Positions 20,780 through 30,242 of a stretch of DNA of 64,000 nt are shown here, piece after piece. Source of the stretch: CAYMYN01 sp964394665 (GTDB lineage Bacteria; Planctomycetota; UBA1135; GCA-002686595); contig CAYMYN010000011.1 of assembly GCA_964394665.1 (NCBI GenBank), forward strand, positions 1 to 64,000. Direction: 5' to 3'. Positions within the stretch are counted from its first letter, which is position 1; each line of letters begins with the position of its first letter. The translations under genes were made by a program, and so were the position numbers. The notes beneath the pieces were generated by a model. It made no database searches and had not been told where the DNA came from. It saw only the letters and a program-made list of their open reading frames with translations.

Positions 20780-20905
20780 GGGATCTTCCGGGAGGGGCCC
20801 AGTGTAGGGAACGGGCGCGGAGGGCCGCGTTACACTCTGCGGGCCCCGTCCGGGCGCCGGCTCGAAATCGGCCGGCTACCCCGCGGTACCGCCTCGACGA
20901 GGCGC

Positions 20906-20982
20906 GGGCCCTTAGCTCAGTCGGTTAGAGCAGGCGACTCATAATCGCTTGGTCGTAGGTTCGAGTCCTACAGGGCCCACCA
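20906..20982 (+). tRNA. tRNA-Ile2 (anticodon CAT, lysidine type)
   Basis: 77 nt with encoded CCA. Acceptor GGGCCCT pairs with AGGGCCC, D arm GCTC/GAGC, anticodon stem GGCGA/TCGCT with loop CTCATAA, T arm GTAGG/CCTAC. Anticodon CAT would suggest Met, but the anticodon stem and variable loop follow bacterial tRNA-Ile2, whose C34 is converted to lysidine by TilS to read ATA. It is neither initiator (no G-C-rich GGG/CCC anticodon stem) nor typical elongator Met. Confidence 0.9.
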
Positions 20983-21047
20983 GCGCGGCAGGGGACGGAT
21001 CGACCCTGCGGCTTGCCGTGCCCGGCCCGCCGAGGGACAGTGTGGGG

Positions 21048-22169
21048 ATGCAGCACGGCATCGGTGACGGTTGGAGTGGGGCCGCGGCGCTGGGTGCGCT
21101 CCTCCTCGGTTCGTTCCTCTTCGGTTGCGGCGGCGAGCCGGGCGCCGAAGAGACCCCTCCGACCGCGCAGTCCTCCGAACCCGCGCCGCCGGCGGCGGTT
21201 CCGAGCGCGCCGGTGCTGGGCTTCGAGCGTCTGATCGAGCCCCTGGGCGCGGTCTACGACGCGGTCGAGTACAAGGTCCGCTTCCCGTTCGTCAACCGCG
21301 GCGACGCCGAGCTCGTCATCGGCGAGGTCCAGGTGACCTGCGGCTGCACGACGACGCAGCTCGACCGGCGCAACTTCGGCCCCGGCGAGGGCTCCGAGAT
21401 CGAGATCGTCTACAAGCCGGCCGGCCGCGGCCCGGTGCGGCGCACGGTCCACGTGCACTCGAACGATCCGCAGCATCCGGTGCTCGACTTGCACATCGAC
21501 TCCGAGGTGCGGCCCTTCGTCGAGTTCGAGCCCCATCAGCTCCTGTTGGGCGAGCTCGACCGCGGCCGGGAGCACCGCGCCCAGGCGCGCTTCCGCTGCG
21601 GCGACCCGGGCGCGGTGGTGCTCGAGATCGAGAGCCTCTCCCCGCAGCTCGAGGTCCACCAGCTCGGCGAGGACGAAGAGGGCTGGCGGCGGCTCGAGCT
21701 GCGCATCCAACCCGACGTGCCGTGGGGCAGCTTCATCGGCCGCGTGAACGTGCGGGTGCGCGGCGTGGTCGTCCCCGGGGCGGAACCCGTGCCCTACATC
21801 GGACGTCTGCTGGTGCAGGCCATGATGTTCGATCAACTGCGCATCGAGCCGCTCTTCCTCTCGGTCGGCCGCGCCCAGCCGGGCGTGCCCTTCCGCGCGC
21901 AGACCGAGATCTGGCACCGCCAGGGCCAAGCCTTCACCTTGCCCAGCCTGCGCTTCGAGGACCCCGTGCCCGCCGACCTCAGCGCGCGCACCGAGCCGCT
22001 GGTCGGCGAACGCCGCGGCTACCGCGTGGTGATCGAGGGCAGCTCGCAGATCCCCGACAGCCCGATCACGGGCACGCTCGTGATCGAGAGCGACGTCGAG
22101 GGCGAGCCGCAATTGCGCCTGTCGGTGCTGGGCCGCGTGGGCCCAGCCGCCGGCGCGCAGGCGCACTGA
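21048..22169 (+). CDS. DUF1573-domain lipoprotein
   Basis: 373 aa. MQHGIGDGWSGAAALGALLL is followed by GSFLFGCGG, a textbook lipobox (LFGC, Cys at about residue 27), so it is a lipid-anchored exported protein. Residues about 60-160 match the DUF1573 immunoglobulin-like fold: FPFVNRGDAELVI, then VTCGCTTTQL, FGPGEGSEIEIVYKP and VHSNDPQHPVLDL. Two further beta-rich domains follow. DUF1573 proteins are plentiful in planctomycetes and Bacteroidetes and have no settled function. It starts 65 bp after tRNA-Ile2 and may be co-transcribed with it, and it is convergent with the flavin reductase gene only 10 bp away. Confidence 0.88.
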   Translation: MQHGIGDGWSGAAALGALLLGSFLFGCGGEPGAEETPPTAQSSEPAPPAAVPSAPVLGFERLIEPLGAVYDAVEYKVRFPFVNRGDAELVIGEVQVTCGCTTTQLDRRNFGPGEGSEIEIVYKPAGRGPVRRTVHVHSNDPQHPVLDLHIDSEVRPFVEFEPHQLLLGELDRGREHRAQARFRCGDPGAVVLEIESLSPQLEVHQLGEDEEGWRRLELRIQPDVPWGSFIGRVNVRVRGVVVPGAEPVPYIGRLLVQAMMFDQLRIEPLFLSVGRAQPGVPFRAQTEIWHRQGQAFTLPSLRFEDPVPADLSARTEPLVGERRGYRVVIEGSSQIPDSPITGTLVIESDVEGEPQLRLSVLGRVGPAAGAQAH

Positions 22170-22179
22170 GCCCGCGGTC

Positions 22180-23652
<1,473 letters not shown>

Positions 23653-23713
23653 GGGCGGCGATTGTACGGCGTCGGCGCGTGCGCGCGGTCCGCGGGCTGC
23701 TAGGCTCTGGCGC

Positions 23714-24919
23714 GTGGACTCCCCGCAGCGAGGCGCGGCCCTGGTCACCGGCGCGAGCCGCGGCATCGGGCGTGCCGTGGCCCTGCGCATCGGCGCCCTC
23801 GGCCGCGGCGTGATCGTCTCCGCCCGTGGACGGGCGGACTGCGAGCGCGTGCGCGAGGAGATCCGCGCCGCTGGCGGTCGGGCCGAGGTGCTCGAGCTCG
23901 ACGTCGGCGATCCGGCGTCGATCGGCGCCGCGGCGGAGCGCGCCGGCGAGCTCGGCCTGGGGCCGGTCGAGTGGCTGGTCAACAACGCCGGCATCGCCGA
24001 GAGCGCGCCGTTGCTGCGCGGCTCCGAGCGCGACGCGCGCGGCGAGGACCTCTACGAGCGCCACCTGCGCGTCGACTTCCACGGCGCGCGCCGCGTCACC
24101 GAGGCCTTCCTGCCCGCCATGCTGGCCGCGGGCTCCGGCCGTGTGGTGCACGTCGCGTCCTCGGCCGGCCTGCGCGGCTACGCCTACGTCTCGGCCTACT
24201 GCGCGGCCAAACACGCCCTGCTCGGGTACGCGCGCGCCGCGGCCCTCGAGCTCGCCGCGCGCGGCGTCACGACCAACGTCGTCTGCCCGCACTACGTCGA
24301 CACGCCCCTGACGCGGGCTTCGGCCGAACGCATCGCCGCGGTCAGCGGGCGCAGCGTGGCGCAGGCGCTCGAGCGCCTCGCGGCGGAGAATCCGGGTGGG
24401 CGCCTGGTCACCCCCGAGGAAGTGGCCGCGGCGGTCGTGGCCCTGCTCGAGGGTCAGGCGAACGGCCGCGTGATCGAGCTCGACGGCAGCGGAGAACCCA
24501 AGGAGAGCTGGCCCATGGAGGACGTCTCGATCGTGCAGCCGGCCGGTTGGCCGGCCCCCAAGGGCTACAGCAACGGCGTGCTCGCGCCGAGCGGAGCGCG
24601 CCTGCTCTCGATCGCCGGCCAGATCGGCTGGGACGCGGAGGGGCGCATGGTGGGCGAGGACTTCGCGGTGCAGTTCGCCCAGGCCCTGCGCAACGTGCTC
24701 GCGGTGCTGCGCGCGGCCGGCGGTCGGCCCGCCGGACTGCTCTCCCTGCGGATCTACGTGACCGACAAACGGGCCTACCTCGAGCGCCTGCGCGAGCTGG
24801 GCACGATCTGGCAGGCCGAGGTCGGCCGCCACTACCCGGCGATGGCCCTGGTCCAGGTCGCCGATCTCGTCGAGGAGGGCGCGCGGGTCGAGATCGAGGC
24901 CCTGGCCGCCGTGCCCTGA
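23714..24919 (+). CDS. SDR dehydrogenase fused to a Rid/YjgF domain
   Basis: 401 aa from GTG 23714. Residues 1 to about 262 are a short-chain dehydrogenase: LVTGASRGIGRAV cofactor loop, WLVNNAGIAES, and catalytic Ser...YVSAYCAAKHAL (Y-x-x-x-K). Residues about 270-401 are a complete Rid domain (YSNGVLAPSGARLLSIAGQI, QALRNVLAVLRAAGG). The join has no stop. However, AAGGAG at 24500-24505 lies 9 bases before ATG 24515 (residue 268), so free Rid protein could also be made. Active Rid enamine deaminases have an Arg in an ARSxxxV motif; here the place reads AMALVQV, so deamination is uncertain. The SDR half is likely a 3-hydroxyacyl-CoA dehydrogenase by context. Confidence 0.88.
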   Translation: MDSPQRGAALVTGASRGIGRAVALRIGALGRGVIVSARGRADCERVREEIRAAGGRAEVLELDVGDPASIGAAAERAGELGLGPVEWLVNNAGIAESAPLLRGSERDARGEDLYERHLRVDFHGARRVTEAFLPAMLAAGSGRVVHVASSAGLRGYAYVSAYCAAKHALLGYARAAALELAARGVTTNVVCPHYVDTPLTRASAERIAAVSGRSVAQALERLAAENPGGRLVTPEEVAAAVVALLEGQANGRVIELDGSGEPKESWPMEDVSIVQPAGWPAPKGYSNGVLAPSGARLLSIAGQIGWDAEGRMVGEDFAVQFAQALRNVLAVLRAAGGRPAGLLSLRIYVTDKRAYLERLRELGTIWQAEVGRHYPAMALVQVADLVEEGARVEIEALAAVP

Positions 24920-24976
24920 CCGCGGAGCGAGTCGGCCCCGCCCGCGGCGGCGCCGGGGACGCTACCCTGTGCGGCG

Positions 24977-25789
24977 ATGCAGCCCCAGCACTTCCGCTAC
25001 GAGGAGGCCGACGGCGTCGCCGCCGTGCGGCTCGACCGGCCCGAGCGCCTGAACGCGCTGACCTTCGACTCCTACCGCGAGCTCACCGACACCTTCGCCG
25101 CCCTGGGCGCGCGGGACAGCGTGCGCGCCGTGGTCGTGACCGGCACGGGACGCGCCTTCTGCACCGGCGGCGACGTGAAGGACATCATCGGACGCCTGTT
25201 CGACGTGCCCGAGGCGGAGCTCTACGCCTTCACGCGCATGACCTGCGACCTGATCGAGAACGTGCGCCGACTCGAAAAACCCGTGATCGCCGCGCTCAAT
25301 GGCGTGACCTGCGGCGCGGGCGCGGTGCTGGCCCTGGCCGCCGACGTGCGCCTGGCGGCCGAGAGCGCAAGGATCGCGTTCCTCTTCACGCAGGTCGGCC
25401 TCTCGGGCGCCGACATGGGCGCGGCCTGGTTGCTGCCGCGCGTGGTGGGTTTCGGGCACGCCAGCGAGATCCTGATGACGGGGGATTTCGTCGACGCGCG
25501 CCGCGCCTACGAGATCGGCCTCTACAACCGCGTCGTGCCCGACGCCGAGCTCGGCGCCGAGACCGCGCGTTGGGCGCAGAAACTCGCCGCCGGCCCGGGG
25601 ATGGGCCTCGCGATCACCAAACGCATGCTCAACCTCGAGGCCGCGATGACCCTGGGTGAGGCCCTGGCGGCCGAGGGCTGGGTGCAGGCCGAGTGCATGC
25701 GGCACCCCGACTATCGCGAGGCCTACGAGGCCTTCGTCGAGAAACGCCCCAAGGACTTCGTGAAGAATCGTCCGGGGGGCGGGCGGTGA
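24977..25789 (+). CDS. Enoyl-CoA hydratase/isomerase family protein
   Basis: 270 aa crotonase fold. RAFCTGGDVKDI is the first oxyanion-hole region and NGVTCGAGAVLALAADVRLA the second, with the catalytic-loop region FTQVGLSGADMGAAWLLPR following. The usual second Glu (G-x-x-P-E/G) is replaced here by SGADMG, as in several subfamilies that act as hydrolases or isomerases rather than hydratases. It acts on a CoA thioester in the cytoplasm. Its stop overlaps the acyl-CoA dehydrogenase start as GTGA. It follows the SDR-Rid gene by 57 bp, consistent with one catabolic transcript. Confidence 0.88.
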   Translation: MQPQHFRYEEADGVAAVRLDRPERLNALTFDSYRELTDTFAALGARDSVRAVVVTGTGRAFCTGGDVKDIIGRLFDVPEAELYAFTRMTCDLIENVRRLEKPVIAALNGVTCGAGAVLALAADVRLAAESARIAFLFTQVGLSGADMGAAWLLPRVVGFGHASEILMTGDFVDARRAYEIGLYNRVVPDAELGAETARWAQKLAAGPGMGLAITKRMLNLEAAMTLGEALAAEGWVQAECMRHPDYREAYEAFVEKRPKDFVKNRPGGGR

Positions 25790-26946
25790 GCGAGGTGTTG
25801 GCGGAGCTCCGCGCCCGCGCCCGGGACCTGGGCCTGGCCCAGGCGCCGGGCCTCGAGGGTCTGGACGAGGACACCAGCGCGCGGCGCGCGCTCGCGGCCC
25901 TCGGCGGCGCGGGGCTGGTCGCCTGGACCGTGCCCGCGAGCCACGGCGGCGCCGACGCGCGCGGACTGTGCCCCGCGGACGAGGTCTCGGTGCGCGCCCT
26001 GTGCGCGCTGCGCGCGGAGCTCGCCTTCCACTCCGGCATGCTCGACCAGATGCTCGTCATGCAGGGGCTCGGCTCCTATCCCTTGGCGAAGGGCGCGCGG
26101 GCCGAGCTCGCCGCCGAGCTCCTGCCGCGCGTCGCCGGCGGGGAAGTCGCGGCCGCCTTCGCCGTGACCGAGCCCGAAGCGGGCTCGAGCCTGGGCGAGG
26201 TCGCGACGCGCGCCGAACGCGTCGGCGCGCGTTGGCGCATCGACGGCCACAAGACCTTCATCTCGAACGCCGGCCTGGCGGGGTTCTATTCCCTCTTGGC
26301 GCGTACCTCGGGCCAGGTCGGCGATGGCGGCCGCGACTCCCTGACGATGTTCTGCGTGCCGGCCGAGACGCGCGGACTCACCGTCGAACGCTTCGAGGTA
26401 CTCGCTCCGCACCCCATCGGCGAGCTGCGCCTCGAGGGGGTCGAGCTCGACGACGCCCAGCGCCTGGGCGAGGTCGGAGCGGGCCTGGGGCTCGCGCTCG
26501 CGACCCTCGCGCGTTTCCGCACCTCGGTCGCGGCGGCGGCCAACGGCTTCGCGCGCCGCGCCCTCTTCGAATCGCGCCGACACCTGCTCGCGCGGCGCCA
26601 GTTCGGCCGCCCGTTGGCCACGTTCCAGGCCCTGCGCTTCGACCTGGCCGAGATGGACGTGCGTCTGCGCGCGGCGGAGCTGCTGGTCGAGGAGGCCGCC
26701 GCGGCCCTCGACGCGGGACGCCCGGCGACGGCCGAGGTCGCGCGCGCGAAGCTCTTCGCGACCGAGGGCGCGGGTTGGATCTGCGACCGCGCCGTGCAGC
26801 ACCTGGGCGGCCTGGGCGTGCGTCGCGGAACGGTCGTCGAGCGCCTCTACCGCGAGGTACGCGCCCTGCGCATCTACGAGGGCACGAGCGAGATCCAACG
26901 CCTGATCCTGGCCAAGGAACTCCTCGAGGGCCCCTCTGGCCAATGA
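25786..26946 (+). CDS. Acyl-CoA dehydrogenase
   Basis: 386 aa, standard length. FAD enzyme introducing an alpha,beta double bond in an acyl-CoA. Motifs: AFAVTEPEAGSSLGEV (acyl-CoA/FAD contact), WRIDGHKTFISNAGLA, and RALRIYEGTSEIQRLILA near the C-terminus with the catalytic base Glu in the YEGTSE context. GTG 25786 overlaps the preceding stop by four bases. The electron acceptor would normally be ETF, which is not in the window; the ferredoxin nine bases downstream is unlikely to replace it directly. Within this cluster the enzyme could oxidise a cyclic or ring-opened acyl-CoA. Confidence 0.92.
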   Translation: MSEVLAELRARARDLGLAQAPGLEGLDEDTSARRALAALGGAGLVAWTVPASHGGADARGLCPADEVSVRALCALRAELAFHSGMLDQMLVMQGLGSYPLAKGARAELAAELLPRVAGGEVAAAFAVTEPEAGSSLGEVATRAERVGARWRIDGHKTFISNAGLAGFYSLLARTSGQVGDGGRDSLTMFCVPAETRGLTVERFEVLAPHPIGELRLEGVELDDAQRLGEVGAGLGLALATLARFRTSVAAAANGFARRALFESRRHLLARRQFGRPLATFQALRFDLAEMDVRLRAAELLVEEAAAALDAGRPATAEVARAKLFATEGAGWICDRAVQHLGGLGVRRGTVVERLYREVRALRIYEGTSEIQRLILAKELLEGPSGQ

Positions 26947-26955
26947 CACGCGACC

Positions 26956-27327
26956 ATGGCCCAGTTCCACCGCCACGTCTTCATCTGCATCAACGAGCGC
27001 GAGCTCGCCGACTCCCGCGGCTGCTGCACCGCGCGGGGTGCGGAGGAGCTCGCCGAGGCCTTCAAGCGCAAGCTGCACGAACGCGGCCTCAAGCGCATCG
27101 TGCGCGCCAACAAGGCCGGTTGCCTGGACCAGTGCGCCTTCGGCCCGACGCTGGTGGTCTACCCCGAGGGCGTCTGGTACGGCCGCGTGACGACGGCCGA
27201 CATCGACGAGATCATCGACGAGCACCTGCTCGGCGGCCGACCCGTCCAGCGGCTGGTCATCCCGCCCGAGGCCCTGACGGGCAAGCCGCTCGAGAGCCGC
27301 GTCGAACCGCGGCAGGAGCCCAAGTGA
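26956..27327 (+). CDS. Thioredoxin-like [2Fe-2S] ferredoxin
   Basis: 123 aa. Small redox protein of the thioredoxin-fold 2Fe-2S type. The first ligand is in HVFICINER (Cys about residue 12), a second in the DSRGCC pair, and the other two in AGCLDQCAFGP (Cys-x3-Cys). VVYPEGVWYGRVT follows, as is usual. The C-terminal tail is basic and Pro-rich. It may donate electrons to a reductase or hydroxylase of the pathway. It sits 9 bp after the acyl-CoA dehydrogenase and overlaps the next gene as GTGA. Confidence 0.88.
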   Translation: MAQFHRHVFICINERELADSRGCCTARGAEELAEAFKRKLHERGLKRIVRANKAGCLDQCAFGPTLVVYPEGVWYGRVTTADIDEIIDEHLLGGRPVQRLVIPPEALTGKPLESRVEPRQEPK

Positions 27328-28547
27328 ACCACCCCCCTGGCACGCCCGGCGCGGCGCCCCTCGACCCCGACCGCTGGCGCGGGCGGTTTCCGATCCTGGC
27401 CTCGACCACCTACCTCGTGAACCACAGCCTGGGCGCGATGCCGGAGGCGGCGCGCGCCAAGCTGATGGCCTTCGCCGACCAGTGGGCGACGCGCGGCGTG
27501 CGGGCCTGGGGCGAGGGTTGGTGGAGCGCTCCGGTCGCGATCGGGAACCTCGTGGCGAAGCTCCTGAACGCGCCCGAGAACACCGTCGCGATGCACCAGA
27601 ACGTGTCGGTGATCCAGAGCGTGGTGGCCTCGGCGCTCGACTTCTCCGGGCGGCGCAACAAGGTCGTCTACGAGGATCAGAACTTCCCCACGAACATGTA
27701 CGTGTGGGAGGGCCTGCGCCGCTTCGGCGCGCGCATCGTGAGCGTGCCGAGCGAAGGTCACGAGGTGCCCCTCGAGCGCATGCTCGAGGCGATCGACGAA
27801 GAGACGTTGATCGTCCCGCTCAGCCACGTCTGCTTCAAGACGAGTTTCCTGCAGGACGCCCGGGCGATCTGTGCCCGCGCGCGCGAGGTCGGCGCGCTGG
27901 TGCTGCTCGACACCTACCAGTCCCTGGGCACGGTGCCGGTGGACGTCCAGGAGCTGGGTGTCGACATGGTCTGCGGCGGCTCGGTCAAGTGGCTGTGCGG
28001 CGGCCCGGGCGCCGCCTACCTCTACGTGCGGCCCGATCTGATCGAGCGGCTCGAGCCGCGCGTCACGGGCTGGGCCGCGCACGCCGCGCCCTTCGCCTTC
28101 GAGACCGGCCCGCAGCGCTACGCGCGCGGCATCGAACGTTTCTTGCACGGCTCGCCCGCGGTGGCGGCCCTGATGCAGGCCAGCGCCGGCTACGAGCTCG
28201 TCGCCGAGGTCGGCCCGCGCGCCATCCGCGCGCACTCGGTGCGCTTGACCGAAGGGCTGCGCGCGGACCTGCTCGAGCGCGGCTTCCAGGTGAACAGCCC
28301 GCCCGATCCGGCGCGGCGCGGCGGCACGTTGACCGTGGGCCTGGCACCCGACGAGAACGGCCCGGCCTTCGTGAAGGCGCTCGAAGCGCGCGGCGTGCTC
28401 GTCGATCACCGCCCCGAGGCGGGTCTACGGGTCAGCCCCCACTTCTACACCCGCGCCGACGAGCTGAGGGAGTTCGCGGCGCACCTGGGCGAGCTGCGCG
28501 CGACGCAGGGCTGGAAGTCGTTCCTCGCCGGCTCGGCGAGCTACTGA
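27324..28547 (+). CDS. Kynureninase-like PLP-dependent enzyme (aminotransferase class V fold)
   Basis: 407 aa from GTG 27324. Fold-type I PLP enzyme with the Schiff-base lysine in GGSVKWLCGGPGA, comparable with the kynureninase GCxYKYLNGGPG motif. YEDQNFPTNMYVWEGL matches the kynureninase NFPTDxY motif, and the N-terminal LVNHSLGAMP matches its cofactor/substrate region (GNSLGLxP). LLDTYQSLGTVPVD holds the PLP-ring Asp. Kynureninase cleaves kynurenine to anthranilate and alanine, which would feed the aryl-CoA ligase encoded downstream. Other class V activities (desulfurase, epimerase) cannot be ruled out, but there is no active-site loop Cys of the desulfurase kind. Its stop overlaps the next start as TGATG. 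Confidence 0.72.
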   Translation: MNHPPGTPGAAPLDPDRWRGRFPILASTTYLVNHSLGAMPEAARAKLMAFADQWATRGVRAWGEGWWSAPVAIGNLVAKLLNAPENTVAMHQNVSVIQSVVASALDFSGRRNKVVYEDQNFPTNMYVWEGLRRFGARIVSVPSEGHEVPLERMLEAIDEETLIVPLSHVCFKTSFLQDARAICARAREVGALVLLDTYQSLGTVPVDVQELGVDMVCGGSVKWLCGGPGAAYLYVRPDLIERLEPRVTGWAAHAAPFAFETGPQRYARGIERFLHGSPAVAALMQASAGYELVAEVGPRAIRAHSVRLTEGLRADLLERGFQVNSPPDPARRGGTLTVGLAPDENGPAFVKALEARGVLVDHRPEAGLRVSPHFYTRADELREFAAHLGELRATQGWKSFLAGSASY

Positions 28548-29275
28548 TGGGCGTCGGGGAAGGCGGCGCGGCGCAGGGACCCTGGTTCGAGCTCGTGCCC
28601 GCGCGCGGCGGGGCGCGGGCCGTGCAGCGCTTCGATCCGCCGGGCCTGGCGCTGGATGCGCCCTCGCCGGCGTTGCTCCTGATCGCGGATCCCACGGCCG
28701 CCGACTTCGCCCGCTCCCTGGCCGAGGCGCGGGGGCTCGCGCGGGTCGCGGCGCGTGCGGGTTGGCGCGCCTACCTCAGCGCGCTCGCGCCGACGGGGCA
28801 GGGGCACGGGCCCGATGCGGAGCGCGCGGGCGGCGGCGAGCTCGCCGATCGCGAGGGCGCGGCGCTCGTCGCGTCGTTGCTCGCGCGCCTCGCGGACCAG
28901 CCGGGCATGGATCGGGAGCGCGAGCCCGTGCTCGCGGGCCTGGGTCGCGGCGGCACCCTGGCCTTCCTGGCCGCGTGCACCGCCGCCCGCGCCGGCGGAG
29001 TGGTCCTGGTCGGCGCCCCGCTGGTGTACTCGGAGCTCGGGCCCGAGCGCCCGGTCCAGCCCCTCGAGCTGGCCCTGAACCTCGCCTGCCCCTGCCTCCT
29101 GGTGTGGGGCACGGATGACCCCGCTACCCCGGCGGCGGAGCGCGAGCGCGCGCGGCAGGTGCTGTCGCAGTTCTCCCGCAGCTTCGATATCGTGGCCCTC
29201 CCCGGTGCGGCGCCCGGCGCCCGGCCCGAGACCGGCCCCGCGCTCGAACGTTTCCTGCGCGAGACCAGCGGCTGA
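28547..29275 (+). CDS. Alpha/beta-hydrolase-fold protein lacking the nucleophile
   Basis: 242 aa starting in a one-base TGATG overlap with the kynureninase-like gene. The strand order (ALLLIADPT, WRAYLSALAPTG, VLAGLGRGGTLAFLA, VVLVGAPL, CLLVWGTDDPATP) matches a small alpha/beta-hydrolase of the dienelactone-hydrolase/esterase type. At the nucleophile elbow, where G-x-S-x-G is expected, the sequence reads GLGRGG, so the nucleophile is Gly. The acid strand keeps an Asp pair (GTDDP). No clear His is seen in the usual late position. It may be a binding or scaffold protein, or a dead paralogue. A formamidase role is attractive by context but is not supported by the residues. Confidence 0.65.
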   Translation: MGVGEGGAAQGPWFELVPARGGARAVQRFDPPGLALDAPSPALLLIADPTAADFARSLAEARGLARVAARAGWRAYLSALAPTGQGHGPDAERAGGGELADREGAALVASLLARLADQPGMDREREPVLAGLGRGGTLAFLAACTAARAGGVVLVGAPLVYSELGPERPVQPLELALNLACPCLLVWGTDDPATPAAERERARQVLSQFSRSFDIVALPGAAPGARPETGPALERFLRETSG

Positions 29276-29340
29276 AGCCGACCGTTCGGCCCGACGACCG
29301 CGCTCGATCCCCTCGACCGATCCCGAACCCCGAGCCAGCG

Positions 29341-30231
29341 ATGTCCCGCGAACGCGCCCTCCCCGAGAAGAGCCCCACGCCCTTCGACCTCAAGGGCGGC
29401 ACCGTCCTGCGCGGTCGCTACGAGATCAAGCGCCCACACCGCCAGGGCGGCATGGCGACGACCTTCGAGATCGACGACCGCGAGGCCGGCGTGCGGCGCG
29501 AGATGCAGGTCTTTCCCGCGGGCCTGTTCGAGGACGCCGGCCAGGCGCGCGAGTTCGCCGAGTCGCTGCGGGCCTGGGTCTCGATCGAGTCGCCGGCCGT
29601 GCTCCAGGTGCGCGAGGTCGAGCTCTACGACGACGGCACGCTGCTGCTCGTCACCGACTTCCCGCCCGGCAAGTCCTTGCGCGAGCTGCTCAAGGAACGC
29701 GGGCGCCTCGCGCCGGCCCTGGTGCGCACCATCGGCCTCAGCTTGCTCGAGGGTCTCGAGGTCGTGCACGCCGCGGGCCAGGTGCACGGCGACGTCAAGC
29801 CGCAGACGATCCGCGTCGACCCCAAGAGCCGCGACATGCATCCGGTGCTGGTCGACGGCGGCATCACCCTGGGCCTCTGGAGCGCCAAGCACCTGGGCGA
29901 CAAGACGGCGCTGATCGGCACGCCCTTCTACGCCCCCGTGGAGCAGTTCGGCGGCGAACCGCCCGACGTGCAGTCGGACGTCTACAACGTCGCCACCGTG
30001 CTGTACGAGCTCCTGACGGGCGTCGTGCCCTGGCCGGGCACGAGCTTCCTCGAGATCTTCCAGGCGAAGCTCGCCCAGACGCCGCCCCGCGTGGCTGCGC
30101 GCGCCCCCGATCTCGAGCTGCCCGCCGGCTTCGAGGCCGCCGTGCTGGGCGGGCTGATGACCGATCGCCGCGAGCGCTACCCCAGCGCGCGGGCCTTCCA
30201 CGATCGCCTGCGGGCGGTCGAGGCGCGCTGA
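29341..30231 (+). CDS. Degenerate Ser/Thr protein kinase (probable pseudokinase)
   Basis: 296 aa, kinase domain only, no membrane segment. The fold is recognisable: GRYEIKRPHRQGGMATTFEI (glycine loop, degraded), VHGDVKPQTIRVD (catalytic loop), LVDGGITLG (metal loop), then GTPFYAPVEQ and SDVYNVATVLYELLTGVVPW. Key residues are altered. The VAIK lysine aligns with Gln in REMQVFP, HRD is HGD, the catalytic-loop Asn is Thr, and DFG is DGG. Only the two Asp positions remain. Phosphotransfer is therefore doubtful. Its place inside a catabolic operon suggests a regulatory or scaffolding role, which is inference. Confidence 0.78.
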   Translation: MSRERALPEKSPTPFDLKGGTVLRGRYEIKRPHRQGGMATTFEIDDREAGVRREMQVFPAGLFEDAGQAREFAESLRAWVSIESPAVLQVREVELYDDGTLLLVTDFPPGKSLRELLKERGRLAPALVRTIGLSLLEGLEVVHAAGQVHGDVKPQTIRVDPKSRDMHPVLVDGGITLGLWSAKHLGDKTALIGTPFYAPVEQFGGEPPDVQSDVYNVATVLYELLTGVVPWPGTSFLEIFQAKLAQTPPRVAARAPDLELPAGFEAAVLGGLMTDRRERYPSARAFHDRLRAVEAR

Positions 30232-30242
30232 GCGCCGGCGCC

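Noticed and set aside
20906..20982. tRNA-Met
   Set aside because: Anticodon is CAT, but the anticodon stem and variable loop match tRNA-Ile2 rather than initiator or elongator Met.
20988..21009. GCAGGG/CCCTGC hairpin after tRNA-Ile2 as a terminator
   Set aside because: The stem is only six pairs with a 10-base loop and no T run; in this GC range such pairs are frequent by chance.
24515..24919. Separate ridA gene
   Set aside because: No stop codon divides it from the SDR part, so it is annotated as a fusion; internal initiation is kept only as a possibility.
27324..28547. Cysteine desulfurase
   Set aside because: It has the NFPTN and SVKWLCGGPGA patterns of kynureninase and lacks the desulfurase active-site Cys loop.
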